From the NCBI GenBank assembly GCA_018398815.1, contig CM031601.1, positions 30,565,293 through 30,629,292 of the forward strand: a DNA stretch of 64,000 nucleotides. The letters run 5' to 3'. The notes beneath the pieces were generated by a model, which was not told where the DNA came from, made no database searches, and saw nothing but the letters and a program-made list of their open reading frames with translations. Numbering within the stretch: position 1 is the first letter of the stretch; each line of letters begins with the position of its first letter. Positions 45,667-57,478 of this stretch are shown here, in pieces. The position numbers and the translations under genes were made by a program. This DNA comes from Conus ventricosus (Eukaryota; Mollusca; Gastropoda; Neogastropoda; Conidae).

Positions 45667-45758
45667 AGAGAATCAGGAATATGCCGACTCTACGCCACAC
45701 ATTCGCCCTCACCCAGCTTTTGGGCGAAAGTGCGGAGAGTGGCTTATTCCTGTTCTCT
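45667..45758. repeat. Imperfect palindrome (hairpin) near Polinton edge
   Basis: The left arm 45667-45708 starts AGAGAATCAGGAATATGCC. The right arm 45722-45758 is GGGCGAAAGTGCGGAGAGTG and on to TTCTCT. The arms pair at about 34 positions around a 13-nt loop. It lies just beyond the 3' end of the packaging ATPase remnant and may mark the element end. Confidence 0.7.
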
Positions 45759-45784
45759 GTCAAGTACAAAAAATAACGACCTAC

Positions 45785-46420
45785 AAACAAACAACTGTGT
45801 AACGGTTGTCGTTTTCAATACTTAATTACTATCTTTTCAGATTTCAGTTTTGTTTAATCCTATGTTTTTCCTGGTCATTTTCAATACATATTTTGCGCAA
45901 ACATTCTTCAAATGAGTCTTTGTCTTTTCATGTGAAATAGAACTACAGTCTTTAAACTGTTCTCTAAAAGTCTTTTAAATCCGAGTTATATTTCTGAACA
46001 TAAATCCACACACTTTATCCAGCATGTCTTCGCTGAAAGCTAGTTTTGACAAAGTGTTTCTCTTTTTAACTATGTTCTTTCTGCCGTACAGTCATCTATA
46101 ATAAATAGTGTCTGCGTTCTTCAAACAGTCTATAAAAACTGTTCTAAACAATCACTCAGTTTATTGCTAGGATTAACTAAGATATATGTCATCCATGTCT
46201 GTCATTTTTAAACCTTCTATTCATGATATGCTTTGTTCCATTTTAAGTGTTGGGCAGAAAAATCCCAATCTGATTAAAATTATTGCGATAAACGGTTTGT
46301 AATAGGTCGAGGGACAATATTGTTTTTTTCCACTACCAGTCTAGTCCACAATTCAATGAACAATGAGGAAGGGTTTTTGTTTTACAGTTTATTGCTCCAT
46401 AGTTTTATAAACATGAACTT
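45785..46420 (-). pseudogene. FtsK/HerA-type genome-packaging ATPase
   Basis: Minus-strand reading gives TGSGK near 46340, the Walker A loop, followed by blocks in changing frames: IDDCTAERT (Walker B region), then KLAFS, FREQFK and blocks around HEKTKT. The order of P-loop, DDC, LAFSxRH-like and FRE motifs is that of Polinton/adintovirus packaging ATPases as I know them. The upstream part is poorly readable. Numerous stops make it inactive. It would be expected to drive DNA into capsids in a living relative. Confidence 0.6.
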
Positions 46421-46894
46421 AATCTTATCCGGTGTATTGTTTTTATTCAATGCCTCAGTTAAACTTGTTCAGTATATTAAAATCTATAAGGTCTAAATGG
46501 TAAGGGATTAATCCAATTCATTTTCTGTAAAGATTGTTCTATTTTGGACTAATATTGATTTAGTTTGCTTGTTGTTATTGACCTAATATCCTTCGTCAAT
46601 GTGAGATGACGACGGTAACTTTACAGAATTTTTTTCAACGTCTAAGTTTTGCCAGCTAATTAGAATTCCTTTAGAAGGAAGTCACTAACGCCCACAACCC
46701 ATCCCTCCCCTTATCTTCTAAGACAGAAATTTCAAATTATAATGTGAACGCATCTCCTAATTTCATTTGCGGAATGAACTGTAATTTTGTAGAAGCATCC
46801 TTTAAAACCGTTTCTCTTCTGTGGAGGATGTTACTGTTTTTCCCATACGCCTTTATTTCAATTCTTTCCGACTATTGTCGTCTGGCATAAGGAC

Positions 46895-47215
46895 TTACAG
46901 TAAAGGCCAGAGTTTTGAATTGTCCATTCTTTTCTTGAAAATTTTTTGATGGGTAAAATATGTAAATGGGCTTATGAATTCAAATTTTATGTACATTCTA
47001 AAATATGGTTCTAAGTTGCCATTTGAGGTCAGGCTTGTCGAACTATTTTTATATTCATACTGGCCAACATTATTTGCCTCTAGATTGCGCAGTAGTTCTA
47101 GTTTAGGAAACTTTTTGCTGTCGCTACTCTTTGGTTTTATAATCCCATCTTTAGTGTACTCAAACCATAAAGTGCCTATCTCACAATTCTGTTCAAGTCC
47201 GCAAGTCTGGCAAGT
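46895..47215 (-). pseudogene. Unidentified Polinton gene, open C-terminal stretch
   Basis: The minus strand is open for about 105 codons to a stop at 46895-46897 with no obvious start. It reads TCQTCGLEQNCEIGTLWFEY, then DGIIKPKSSDSKKFPKLELL and later FRMYIKFEFISPFTYF. The composition (polar, aromatic) looks like real protein. It has one CxxC pair. The strand matches the ATPase and the position suits a structural gene. I recognise no family. Confidence 0.4.
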
Positions 47216-47769
47216 TCTTTTAATTCTAAGTTATACACCTTACAGGCGCTAATGTAACTCCTGGTTTTTCTGGCCCACGCGAATTATGTATTTAGTACCG
47301 TATTATTTTATTTCCAAAACAATGTGGCAAGTTATTCACATTTCACGACTTTCCCTGTTTTGTCTTTGATTTTTTAATAAATGATCCGACCCCTCCACAA
47401 ACTACTCTTTTAAACTGATATTAGGGAATTGTATAATTTCTAATCGCAATATGCAGCTTTCCCTGACGGAAGAGCTCTTTAAACAGTTGAAATGGGCCTT
47501 CCATCATATAAGATTTTCATCAGTGTTAGTTCGTTCCAATGAACATAGAGTAATGATTGTAATGCAGATCGAGCGGGTTTTTTCCCTCATAAGTAGTTTG
47601 TCTGGCACAATCTATTCTATGATTGTCATCTGCAAAGCTCATTTTAGCTAGCTTTCATCAAAAGGTAATGTGCTATTCTTCTCAGGTTTGAATGGTAACA
47701 TTTGTTTTTTGATTTGCATTGTTAAGTTGAGGAGTAATGTCGAAATTACTCATGCTTCTTGTAGCGAAC

Positions 47770-47960
47770 AAAACCCGTAATAACCATCAGGTATGGTTAA
47801 CCGGCTAAATATTCCTTTTTATTACTTTTAGAATGCATTATTTTTCTTAGATTCGTTTATTAAACCATACTACGACTTTGTAAAATATTTCAGGGAGCGC
47901 GACGTTTTGGCTCCGCAATTGTTATCAATAGCCATGTTCTAAAAACGAAGGACGGTCTTG
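47770..47960 (-). pseudogene. Homologue of the partial gene at 1-211
   Basis: The complement of 47776-47795 reads IPDGYY, as at the left edge of the window, and the order (divergent to the next gene) is the same. Upstream similarity is weak and broken. Only position and this short motif support it. Confidence 0.35.
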
Positions 47961-47999
47961 AGTTGTTATTGTTACAAAAATTTTTTAAAACAAATTAAA

Positions 48000-48376
48000 A
48001 TGAGTTGCATTCAAATATACTGGCGCAAAATATTCTGTTGGGCGCACTACCAATCTTTAATAATATAGCAAAGATAACTCTTGACATTGCTGGACCCAGA
48101 CTGCCTTTTTCATAAAAAGGTGAGTACTCCATTGTAAAGAGCTATCTTAACCCCCTATTGATAAAGAGCACATCCAGGAAAGCGTGTGGTTTTAGTAATC
48201 CGATGCAGTTTTATTCAGAACAGTTAAACTTTGCTGTTCTTGTGCATCAAATGGGTGTGGAGTGGCGTATGCCGATCATTTATCACATGACTTTGGTGAG
48301 GTCAGTGTTCCCAGATTTCTTTCTATTTACACTTAGATGTATTTTGACTGAACTGCAAGGCACCATTACCGATTGA
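48000..48376 (+). pseudogene. Homologue of the gene at 245-469
   Basis: ATG at 48000 opens MSCIQIYW, comparable to MVAFKYIE in the left copy. After frame changes comes YLNPLLIKSTSRKACGFSNP, comparable to YLNPPIKSDRVPSAW, then MQFYSEQLNFAV. The last 72 codons (48158-48376) are open to the stop. The right copy thus shows that the family extends beyond the point where the left frame ends. Function unknown. Confidence 0.45.
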
Positions 48377-48557
48377 CAAATCGTTTAATCCATTCAGCAA
48401 CTGAAATAGACTTGAAGGCTTTTGAAAGGTCTGGTAACGAATTCAATATTAACTCAGACAGGACTTTAGACAAAGTTGGATCATAATTCATGGCATCGGC
48501 GTCATTATTGTCGGGCACGCACAGAAAGTATAATCTTTGACCGGCGTTTCCTATCAA
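48366..48557 (-). CDS. Small ORF, unrecognised
   Basis: An open frame of 63 residues: MIGNAGQRLYFLCVPDNNDA and later LSKAFKSISVAEWIKRFVNR. The sequence looks helical and protein-like. It overlaps the end of the previous gene tail to tail by 11 bases. A possible earlier start exists in a neighbouring frame. No homologue is seen in the left element. Confidence 0.3.
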   Translation of the reverse strand: MIGNAGQRLYFLCVPDNNDADAMNYDPTLSKVLSELILNSLPDLSKAFKSISVAEWIKRFVNR

Positions 48558-49439
48558 AATTGTTGAGCCTGGTCATGAGCAAGAGCAAAAACAGCATGGA
48601 CAACCATTTATCTTCTGACACTTTCTAGGGGGCCTAATAGGGCGGGAATAGACGAATAAACGACTCTATTTAGTATTACGTTTTTGGTGTTTGCTTGGGT
48701 GCAAGCTCAGGCAGATCAAGCATAAAAAATGATCCTTCTATGGCTTTGATGCACAAAACAATACTTAGCAAATTTAGAGGACGGCATTAATCTTACAGTT
48801 GATTTACCTTCAAAGTATTCAAAGGTACAAAATGTTTTACAATACGCAAGATCGAAAGTAGACTTTGCTGGTTGGACTGGTTTATACATGCTGCTTCTGA
48901 CCCTCTGACTCCAGATAGGTACAATAATAAACTATAATTAATGAACATTCTTATAGCAGGCAAGGAACATAGTTGGGGAAGAAAAACGAATAAATCAGAG
49001 CCAGTAATTTTACAAACAATAAAAGAACGCCAAGATTAAGTCATCCAATCCGAAGTCCAAACCCAAAAGTCATTGAGACTCCGCAAAGCTCGCGGACTTG
49101 TTCGCGGCTGACCATGAATATGAAAAGTAGCGCTTGTTCTTGGATTAACTGGCATAGGGATTACTTGGTATTTATCTTACTAATTAGTAACCCACTATTA
49201 CGAGAAACTAATGTCCATAAGTGCTCGGCCATAAAGCCAACTACTTTGCTTGCAGTTAGCAAAGCCAGCTATACAATACCTCCTAATATACCGGTAATGA
49301 GTCTATCGCTTAAATGGCTAATTTTTTTTAATAAACTCGCAGATGATCAAGCTGTTTTTTTACCCATGATTTATCAGGCGATTGGCGGACGGAGGCACTG
49401 AACTTTGCTCTCACCACCGCCTGTAATAGCCATCACCAG
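48558..49439. other. Polinton interior with unreadable coding scraps
   Basis: The plus strand has an open block at about 48770-48900 (LANLEDGINLTVDLPSKYSK, then RSKVDFAGWTGLYMLLL). No family is recognised. A maturation protease, penton or DNA-binding core protein would be expected in this element, and this is one place it could be. Confidence 0.3.
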
Positions 49440-50346
49440 TGTATAGCTTATTGCAACATCCTAAAGGTGTTATAACGCTTGCCAATGTGACTCCCTGCTC
49501 TCTAAACAATGTTCTTATGTCTCTGTAGTGTCGTGTCTTCACATAAATTTTTCGAGGTTTATCTTCATTCTATTCACTTGAGTTCGTAATTGGTCCCGGT
49601 TAGTAGTTTGCACTTTTATTCGATTGCTGATCTTTCTTGTTCAGATTTTTAGTCTTTGTCTTATCTTTCTTTAATATCAGGCCCTAGTTGGCGTCATCAG
49701 CCTAACGAGTTTTTCTTTTTCTCTTTTATATGACCATCTAGTCACTGTTTTGTAAATTGTTTGTTAATTCGCTTTGATGGTTCTTAAAGTACGATTAGGG
49801 CTAATAATTCTCGCATAGGCAATGGGGAATCATTAATTGTTATTAACGCTGTTTCTTCTGAAAAACTGGTTTTCTGCTTCTATTGTATTTATTAATTCGC
49901 CTGCTGATTGATTTAATTCTTTAAGTTCCATGTTTTGCACTTGGTTATCTGTTGGGAGTTCTTGTAGTGTGTTTTGAAGTTTAGCAACTGCCTCCGCCCT
50001 AATTTCGGTCTAGCAATGCCAAGGCGATTTTGATCTTTCACACTGAGTCTATTTCTAATTGAACCCACGGCTAAAAACTTTGATGGGTCGGGTTTAGTTG
50101 TAAGCCGAACAAGTTGCCCTTGATCGTTTTTTACAGACAAATGACCATCTTTTAATTCAAAATCATTTGGGTCTATAAATTCGGGAGGTTCTTGACCTAA
50201 ACTTTTGTAAAATGCTTCGACTGTACTTCTGTTAATTCACGCTGCAATGAGAGCGTTGAGCGATGCTGTGTCAAAGGGATCATTTCACTCATGTCGTCTC
50301 CACGATCAAAAACATCATAATCTTCTTCGCCTTCAATTCCTGCCAT
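49440..50346 (-). pseudogene. Polinton membrane/coiled-coil protein, broken
   Basis: Minus-strand ATG at 50346 gives MAGIEGEEDYDVFDRGDDMS, an acidic N-terminus. Then in other frames: EFIDPNDFEL, SVKNDQGQLVRLTTKPDPSK, SIRNRLSVKDQNRLG, a helical region, and RDQLRTQVNRMKINLEKFM. Near 49470-49510 it reads LFREQGVTLASVITPLG, the start of a hydrophobic segment. The arrangement (acidic head, long helices, LFREHGVT-like motif, membrane segment) matches an uncharacterised protein common in invertebrate Polintons as I recall it. No enzymatic motif. Confidence 0.45.
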
Positions 50347-50388
50347 GTTTTTAAATAATTAACTTTTTATTTTGTTTATAAAAAAATG

Positions 50389-51600
50389 TTCGCAAGCATA
50401 TGGCTAGTTTCTTGACCGTATTGAAGCTGAAAAGGAACCCCTTGGCGTGAAGGAAATAACGAATGTTACTGTTCCAAATAATCCATCTTTACTATTGATG
50501 CAGATCAAAATTCTTACTGTCAGATTTCCGGACCTAGGAGAGATGAAGTGATTGTGCCAAGGCTCTGCGCGTCTTACTTTCAAATAGTACTTGATTCAAC
50601 AAACAGACACAAACCAGGTCAGTATTGTCCTGAATTTGGGAGGCGAGGCAATTGTTAAGACAATTTTATAACATTGAGGGGCAAGAAATTTTTTCTTTAC
50701 ACAATGCAGACATATTTTTAACTATTCTGATTGGCTAACGCGAATGAAAGGCTGATCCTTGCGTTTCAAGAATAGAAAATGTAGAAGCACTAAAATAGAA
50801 TAGGTGCGCAGTACTTAAAGACGGCAAAAAGTTTGTGGCTGTAAATTTTGCGTTTGAAATCGCTTTCCTTCCCCATAGATTTTGAGTTGTTAAAAGCGCG
50901 TGGCCCCAGACTTTAAGGGCATTAAAAGACAGATTGTCATATGAACTAATTTTAACGAATACAACGTGTTATCAGTCACAGACACCGAAGCAATGTACAG
51001 CATTTCTGACATCTCGTTTGGAAGTTTGACGTTGTTAGCAACCCTAATTTGCCAAGGCTGATTGAGCAACAATATCAGTCAAAAATTAGCAATATATTCG
51101 CGAAAGTGTAATTATCATACAAAATATCCTTGAAGCAGGGCAGAAACTATATGGAATTTTGTTTAGCGTCTCAGCAAGATCGCTTAAAGGTCAATTTTAT
51201 TTGCTGTTGTGGAAGATGTAGAACCATTCAAAAGAGGAAGTGAAAAGTTTTTTAATCCAAAAATAACGAAAGTACAATGTTCGATTGTGGGCAGTCCTAA
51301 CCTAATCTATGCTAGCGGGCTTAATCCTTATCAGCATTTGATGAAATAAGAAAACTGTTTGGAGGTGGGATGGTCGTTGAAATCCAACGTTGACCTTGTG
51401 GCTAAAGATCTACACCTTCACAGCGTAAGACTTGATGATTATTTAACAAACAAAATCGTTTTAGGGTTGACCTAAGGGCAAACGAGGATAATCTGTTGCA
51501 TGGAAGCGGGAGAACTGTGAGAGACGTAATAAACATTCAAATTGATAAAGAAGAAGAAGCGATAAACCGCTAATGTACATTTGTTTTTTATATATGATGC
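50389..51600 (+). pseudogene. Putative major capsid protein region, heavily broken
   Basis: ATG at about 50389 is divergent to the previous gene. Readable blocks include TIDADQNSYCQISGPRRDEV with IVPRLCASYFQIVLDSTN, a block around SAFDEIRKLFGGG, and DLRANEDNLLHGSGRTVRDV followed by INIQIDKEEE before 51570. The size (about 1.2 kb), the strand and the position between the membrane protein gene and the next structural-type gene suit the double-jelly-roll major capsid protein of Polintons. I cannot confirm the fold from sequence; the assignment is inference. Confidence 0.3.
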
Positions 51601-51667
51601 GCAGCTGACATATTAAAAATAGCAGATTAGATGAGATAGATACTAAATTATTTTTTTTTATAAAAAG

Positions 51668-52330
51668 ATGTCTGTTCAGGTTTATCAAGTAGTGCCTACA
51701 GCGCCGCCAAAGAAGAGTTATCAGGCAATTCTGCTGTATAGAAACCCCTGAAGTAAAAATAAAACTTTAGATTAACAAACATTACGCAAATGCAGCAAGT
51801 ACTAGAGCATGACCTTTCTAAATACAAGCAAAACCAAAAACGAAGGTATTCTGCTGCCTTCCTTTAATGTGTTACATATGTTAATTCTGAGCATAGACTA
51901 TAAGTGCTCTATCAGCAGGAACGAGTGTTGGTCTCTTAGCAAAGGCTTAGGCGGCATCCCGCCGCTTTACTTAGGAGGTTTGTCTTTAGCCTCTCGGTCT
52001 GTGTTCATTAGCTGTAAGTGCGGCTGGCAAAAAAATTAAAAACTAAACTCCAAAGCACACAGCTTTTGCGTTCAATTAATAAACAGCTAAACTTAGCTCG
52101 ATTTAAACTGACAATAATAAAGCGCTAGTTGACTCAAAACATCACGGATGATGAATTTATCGTTTACAGGCGATTTTTGATGACTACAAAAGACAAAAGT
52201 TTGATCTTCAAAGATAGGCGGGACAAGTTTTTCTAACAGCAGACCCGAGCGCACCCCACGGCTTGCTTAAAAAAAGTAAACGAGGACATTAAACTCATGT
52301 TCTAAACCGCTCACATAACAACGCCAAAGG
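51668..52330 (+). pseudogene. Polinton structural-type protein with hydrophobic central region
   Basis: ATG at 51668 begins MSVQVYQVVPTAPPKKSYQA. After two breaks there is a block SALSAGTSVGLLAK, then LGGLSLASR and a Lys-rich stretch, then ITDDEFIVY near 52150. The pattern of small hydrophobic residues, a Gly/Ala-rich segment and a charged C-terminus recurs in uncharacterised proteins of Polinton-like elements. No catalytic motif is seen. At least five frame changes. Confidence 0.35.
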
Positions 52331-52449
52331 GTGTTTATACTTTGTTTAGAGTCCAGCGCAAAAAGACCGTTGATATTGGTTCTGATTAGTATTTTTTTTT
52401 TTAATTTAAATAAATATTTTGGCGTAGAAAGAAAGACGCTGGCCTAGAT

Positions 52450-52649
52450 ATATGAAGGACAAGAGAATGTTTGAAGGAATGCTCCGAGAGCACGAGCGTT
52501 TACAAGAGCACTGAATGATATTGATTTAGAAGTCATTGACCCAACAACGTACAGGCCAAGTGTTGTACATGTATTTCTCAAGTTCCAGTGAACTACAATA
52601 GACCCGCAGTTAAAGTAATGTTAGCTGTTTTAATCGACTATATAACATA
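52450..52649 (+). pseudogene. IDYI-family gene upstream of PolB
   Basis: Blocks read ALNDIDLEVIDPTTYRPSVV and, in the next frame, ISQVPVNYNRPAVKVMLAVL followed by IDYIT. The match to the intact left gene (6675-6881) is clear over the last 25 residues, and the position directly before PolB is the same. Confidence 0.55.
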
Positions 52650-55600
52650 ATGAAGAAATCTAGAAGTTTGGGTCTCACTAAACAACAGGACTATTCTTTC
52701 TCTAATGACTTACACCGTTGGGCAGACGAGCTGCTTACAAGTTTAACGCTGCGCTGAAGGAGCTAAAAATGAGAGGCTCTGGTTGGTCCGAGGGCGAAGT
52801 CTTAGAGATTAGATTAAAAAAGGCTCTAAGTAATGCACCGATTGTGGAAAGCTTACATTCCGCTACCTGGTGGTTGGTTTTAAAGAGAGCAGTTTTAAAC
52901 ATAAAAATTCAGACAAACAAATGTTCATGTGGTGCGTTCTTGCAAGGCTGCATCATGTCGCGAAACCACGCAGAGAGAGGACTATCTATCGGCAATACGC
53001 CACTGATCTTAACTTCAATGGAAATATCCATTTCCTGTCTTGTGATAAGACCAAATTGATCAGTTTGATGAATCAAAACAACCGAAATTTAAAAATAATT
53101 TAATGTATACACATGGGATGAGGAAACAAATTTGGTGCCAATTAAAGTGGTCAAGAACAGTCAACAATAGCGAACCAGCCAAAGTCATGTGGGACCTACG
53201 CCTAATGTTTTCGCAGCAGGGCGGCCCCATTACAATTGATACGCAAATGAGCAGATTATTAGGCATACTTCAAAGCATGAACTAAACAAGAATTTTGTAG
53301 AAAATGTTTAACAAGAAGCCATCTGTTCAAGCGGCGTGGAACATATAAAACATTGTAAAGTTCTGTAGACTGTATAGGGACAGAAACTAACTACGCCCCC
53401 GCCAGGATCTAAGTTAGTTTTAAGAACGGCACAAACAGGCCCTGCAACATTCTCCATATGTTGTTTACGCAGACTTTGAATCACTCATTGTTCTTATGAA
53501 GGGCAGCGCACAAAAACTTCGAAAAAACAGTCTGAATGGTAATTCATCAAATTTGTTCATTTGCTTTCATTGTTGTCAGGTCGGATGGCGTTCATTCAGA
53601 GCCAGAATTATATAGAGGACCTAATGCTGCAAAATACTTCTTAGAACGCATGCAGCAAAATGCGCAATGACTGTTCTAATAATCTAAACTTATCTGAAAT
53701 CATAATGGCACCTGAAGACCAACAACAGTATGACTCAGCCACACATTGTTGGGATTTGTGGTTTAGAGCTAACGCCCAAGAGTGTAAACCCCACAGTAAG
53801 AGACCATGATCACATTAGTGGGAAGTTTAGAGGTGCAGCGCACAGTAAATGCAATCTTCAACTAAAGTTTGATCCAAAGACATGGAAGCTGCCTGTATTC
53901 TTTCATAACTTGCGAGGTTACGACTCTCATCTTATAATGAAAGCAGTGGACGATGCCTTCAGCGTGTCATGCATTGCACAGTCATCAGAAAAGTACATGT
54001 GCTTTAATCTAAATAACATGTCTTTTATGACGCTATGCATGCACATGATGGCTCATTAGAGGCACTGGCTAAGTCAGTAAAGTCCAGCCCCAATAACAGA
54101 AGAATATTGGACTCAATCTTGTTAGAACAGGGCGTAGATCCTTAAGAGTACAAGAACTGTTGGGTAAAAGTTTGACGAAGATACACTTCCGCCTAAAGGC
54201 GCGTTCTTTTCTAGTCTTAGAGGAAAGGACATCAGTGATTTGATTACCTGCATAGCTCAAGATGCGTGGCAAAAAGTTAGTGTGTAAACGAGGGAGATAT
54301 CATGATTCATACTTGATAGGCCGATGTATGTTTTGTGGGCGGACGTCTTTTAAAATTATAGAAAGACCTGCAGAAACATTACAGTTTGGATCCTGCGCAT
54401 TAATTTATGCGCCGGGATGAGCTGGGAGCTTCTTAAAGTATATGGAGTACAAATTGTATTTATTGTCTGACTAACAATGATTCAGATGATTGATAAAACG
54501 GATTGCGTGGGGGAATTAGTATGGCGTAGCATCATATACTGTAAGCCAAACAACAAATACTTGGACGACTATGATCGAGTAAAAGGTCCAACTATCTCAT
54601 GTATTTAGACGCAAACAATTGTATGTTGGGCAATGGCGCAATCACTTCCATTACGTAACTTCATGATGTCTCCAGGTACGGAATAATACTCAAAAGGCAT
54701 TAAAGTGGTTGAACGTTTAACGCTGATCAGCACGCGTGGCTTCATTCTAGCAAGTTGATTAGAATATCTCATGAACTCACGATGACTGCATAAATGACTA
54801 CCCATTAGCAGCAGAAAGTTCCCGCTTGGCACCGATCACACCACTAACATGTGCTATTCTTCGAGGCACAACACATTATGGTCTGTCTTTACAGATTCTT
54901 ACAATTTATTTAAGGACATGGTTTGAAGTTTACAGCTGTTCATCGTATATTCGCTTTGATCAAGAACAGTTCATGAAACCATACATCATGAAGATCACTG
55001 ATCTCAGAATAAATCGACAGATGACTCAGAAAAAGACTTTTCAAGTTGATGAACATCAGCTGCTTTGGAATGACTATGGAGAATCCGCTCAAGCGCAAAG
55101 ATGTCAGATTGGTCACCAAAGAGAACGAAGAAATTAAGCTAACTTCATAACCTAATTATCAGGAACTTTAGAAGATTTCATGATCATCTTTTTTGGCTAA
55201 TGATGAAAAAAAAGACAGGCAAATTAGACAAACCTGTAATTTATTGGAGTTTACTGTTTTTAGAAATTATCAAAGCTTTTGATGTTAGAGTTTCTTTTGA
55301 CTTACTTTAAGCCCTAGTATCCGAGTCCAGAGTACTTTACACAGGATCAGATAGTTTTGTTATAGATAATTCTACTGAATGACATCTATTAAAGACATGG
55401 AACCGAGTGGCTAAAGGCCATGCAGGATGGTATGGTACATTGATTACCCTAAAGATTCGCCTTTGCATTCATCGTTATTAAGAAGGGTTTTAGGAGAGAT
55501 GAAGGATTGAATTATCTGGAATGGTGCTCAAGGAGTATGTGGGTGTTAAAGGTCAAAAATGTACAGTATTTCGGAGCCAGGAGAAAACATTAAGAAAAGC

Positions 55601-55822
55601 AAAGAGGAATATCGCAGCGTTGTGCAGTCAAACATATCCATGACAATCCCCCCAAAGAAGCATGTTTGGCAATAAGACTTTTCATCATGACACGTAAAAC
55701 TGCGATCTCTAATTACATGAGATCAAACAAAGTGTAACAAGAAGTTCATTAGATAGAACAAACACAAAACGGGTGTTTGTTAATACAGAGTTTTATATGC
55801 AATTGGGCACTGGAGAACGTAA
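52650..55822 (+). pseudogene. polB: Protein-primed DNA polymerase B (Maverick/Polinton), many frameshifts
   Basis: The start at 52650 gives MKKSRSLGLTKQQDYSFSND, then in other frames FNAALKELKMRGSGWSEGEV and SDKQMFMWCVLARLHHVAKP with DLNFNGNIHFL (typical Polinton PolB N-terminus). Next come the zinc segment with HIKHCK, VVYADFESL (exonuclease I) near 53460, VRDHDHISGKFRGAAHSKCN, FHNLRGYDSHLIM, the SLRGKD segment, and motif C as YTGSDSFVI where the first Asp of DTDS is replaced. The end near GHWRT matches the left copy. This is about 360 bases longer than the left gene, mainly at the N-terminal side. It is inactive: many stops and an altered active site. Confidence 0.9.
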
Positions 55823-55839
55823 ATTAATTAAAGCGGAAC

Positions 55840-56790
55840 TGTGTCTGGCGGAATTATCTGCAGTTCTTCTTTCACAAATATCTATTGAGGAGCTGGTTGT
55901 TTTGTTGTGTCAGTTTATCGTACATAAATAACGGGCGGATTCATTTTTTACAATTCTTTTTATTTCGTACGGAGTCAACACTCCATTTGGATCGGTTGCC
56001 TGATGCGAGTGTCCCCTTCGCTTCCCCCGGTAAATAAAGGTACCTTACTTTCAATCATATGGAATAGTTTGGCTGGATGAACTGACGTCTCCTTCAGCAA
56101 CATTTATTGTTTTTTTTTGATTGCTTGTACTGGTTTTTTTTAGGCCTTTAAATTCTTCATTATTCATGCGCGCAAAAACTGAGGGCAATATCTAACCCAT
56201 CTGTGTTGCGCGAATTTGTCAATCAGCTCTCCTGTGATACTGGTAGAAAAAAAAGTCTTTCAGCTAACTGTTTGTTAAAGTTTTCGACTAAAGCCTGTGA
56301 TCTATGAACTCCTGGAAGCTCTTTTAATGGCAACTCTAGTTTCAAACAATAATTGATTCACTTGGCTTTAAATTCTTTTTCCATCATCGACTTGAATCAT
56401 GCGAGGAAGGTAAGGGGGCCTCGCTGGTATATCAGCTGTATGGCAACAGCACAAGCAGAAGCACTCTTTTGTGTTATGGTTCGCATCTTTGTATCTTGGA
56501 AGCCATGTGTCAATGACTGTGAGTGCGTACTTAAATCTTTTGTCTAATCCTATCAGAGGGTCATATAGATGATCATTTGATGGGTGTCGTTTGGAGTGGT
56601 ATTAACAAAGTGAGGTGTCTCTGTATTCGTCTAGGGGAGGTAAATAAATTTGCCAAATTGCTTGTTTAGATAACATTCTTTGCTGTTTGTTCACTGTCAC
56701 CGCTGCTTTGGCTTAGATTTTTAATTGCTGTGATGCCCTTCCAATATACTTTGGGCCGAATAATAGATTTTGATCATTTTTTATTCAGCC
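55840..56790 (-). pseudogene. Polinton retroviral-type (DDE, rve) integrase
   Basis: On the minus strand, blocks in order are: an N-terminal segment with YWKGITAIKNLSQSGDSEQ and SKQAIWQIYLP, then DKRFKYALTVIDTWLPRYKD (first catalytic Asp), ASACAVAIQLIYQRGPLTF, MIQVDDGKR (second Asp) and EFKAK (Glu), then GVHRSQALVENFN, and near the C-terminus RGHSHQATDPNGV and KEELQIIPPDTVPL. This is the rve integrase plus the C-terminal chromodomain-like tail of Polintons. It is tail-to-tail with PolB, the two ends almost touching. Several frameshifts. No integrase was found in the left element. Confidence 0.85.
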
Positions 56791-56979
56791 AATTATTATG
56801 TGCAACAAAAATACACAACGTCATACCACGACAATAAACCAGTTTCTTTGCATCTTTTGTTTTCTGTGGTTGATAAAAGTCACTGAATTTTGGTCGGGGG
56901 CAATGTCTCGATTGGTTTGCCGTTACTAGATATATTGTTTTATTGCATGATCAAACATTTTTAAATGTGTAAGCTGCAT

Positions 56980-57188
56980 GTGCCTGTCTTTTCAGTGTGG
57001 CATTATTAAAATCTAACCTGCTTAAGTCTCTGCCTTTCATAGGCGTTTTGTGCAGTGCTAGTTCCTCCATAGCTTTGTTATGTCTTTTTCTCTCGCTGTC
57101 ATTCCCAGTTTACTAAATGCAAAATTACATGCCACTAAAAGCAAGCGCATTCACCACAGCGCGCTATCATTATTGCGTGTGAAGCCAT
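56980..57188 (-). pseudogene. Homologue of the cassette protein at 1923-2201
   Basis: The frame begins MASHAIMIARCGE and breaks. The later block ERKRHNKAMEELALH and HAAYTFKNV match the left protein (ERARHNKAIEDLAK, HAEHISF) in order. Two or more frame changes. Its start overlaps the end of the next gene (57170-57442) by 19 bases on the same strand. Confidence 0.5.
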
Positions 57189-57442
57189 TTTTTATATATG
57201 TATTTTTTTCCTTTCATATTTATATTGTCTGGAATTATTCCTTGCTTGACTAGAAAATCTTTCGTGGCAACCGAAGCTGCAATGATAGCAATTAGCTTTG
57301 CTGAATCCTCAAAGTCTAGTTTGCCAAGATCTGCTGGTTTAATTCTTAACAAGCTTTTACCAAGCATTGAGTATCCTACACTTAGGCCTCCAATAACAGC
57401 AGAATGTATACAAGGTTGGTAACAGTTTTTTTCGGTGCTCAT
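57170..57442 (-). CDS. Polinton cassette membrane protein (KPADLG family), intact
   Basis: An intact frame of 90 residues starts MSTEKNCYQPCIHSAVIGGL. The N-terminal half is hydrophobic (likely membrane segment), then RIKPADLGKLDFEDSAKLIA, a second hydrophobic stretch IIAASVATKDFLV, and a basic C-terminal tail. It is homologous to the two tandem paralogues of the left element (2247-2468, 2476-2703). Intactness amid decayed neighbours may be chance because it is short. It is divergent from the gene at 57479 across 36 AT-rich bases. Confidence 0.6.
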   Translation of the reverse strand: MSTEKNCYQPCIHSAVIGGLSVGYSMLGKSLLRIKPADLGKLDFEDSAKLIAIIAASVATKDFLVKQGIIPDNINMKGKKYIYKKWLHTQ

Positions 57443-57478
57443 TTTTATAAAATAAAATAATTATAATTATTAAAAAAC

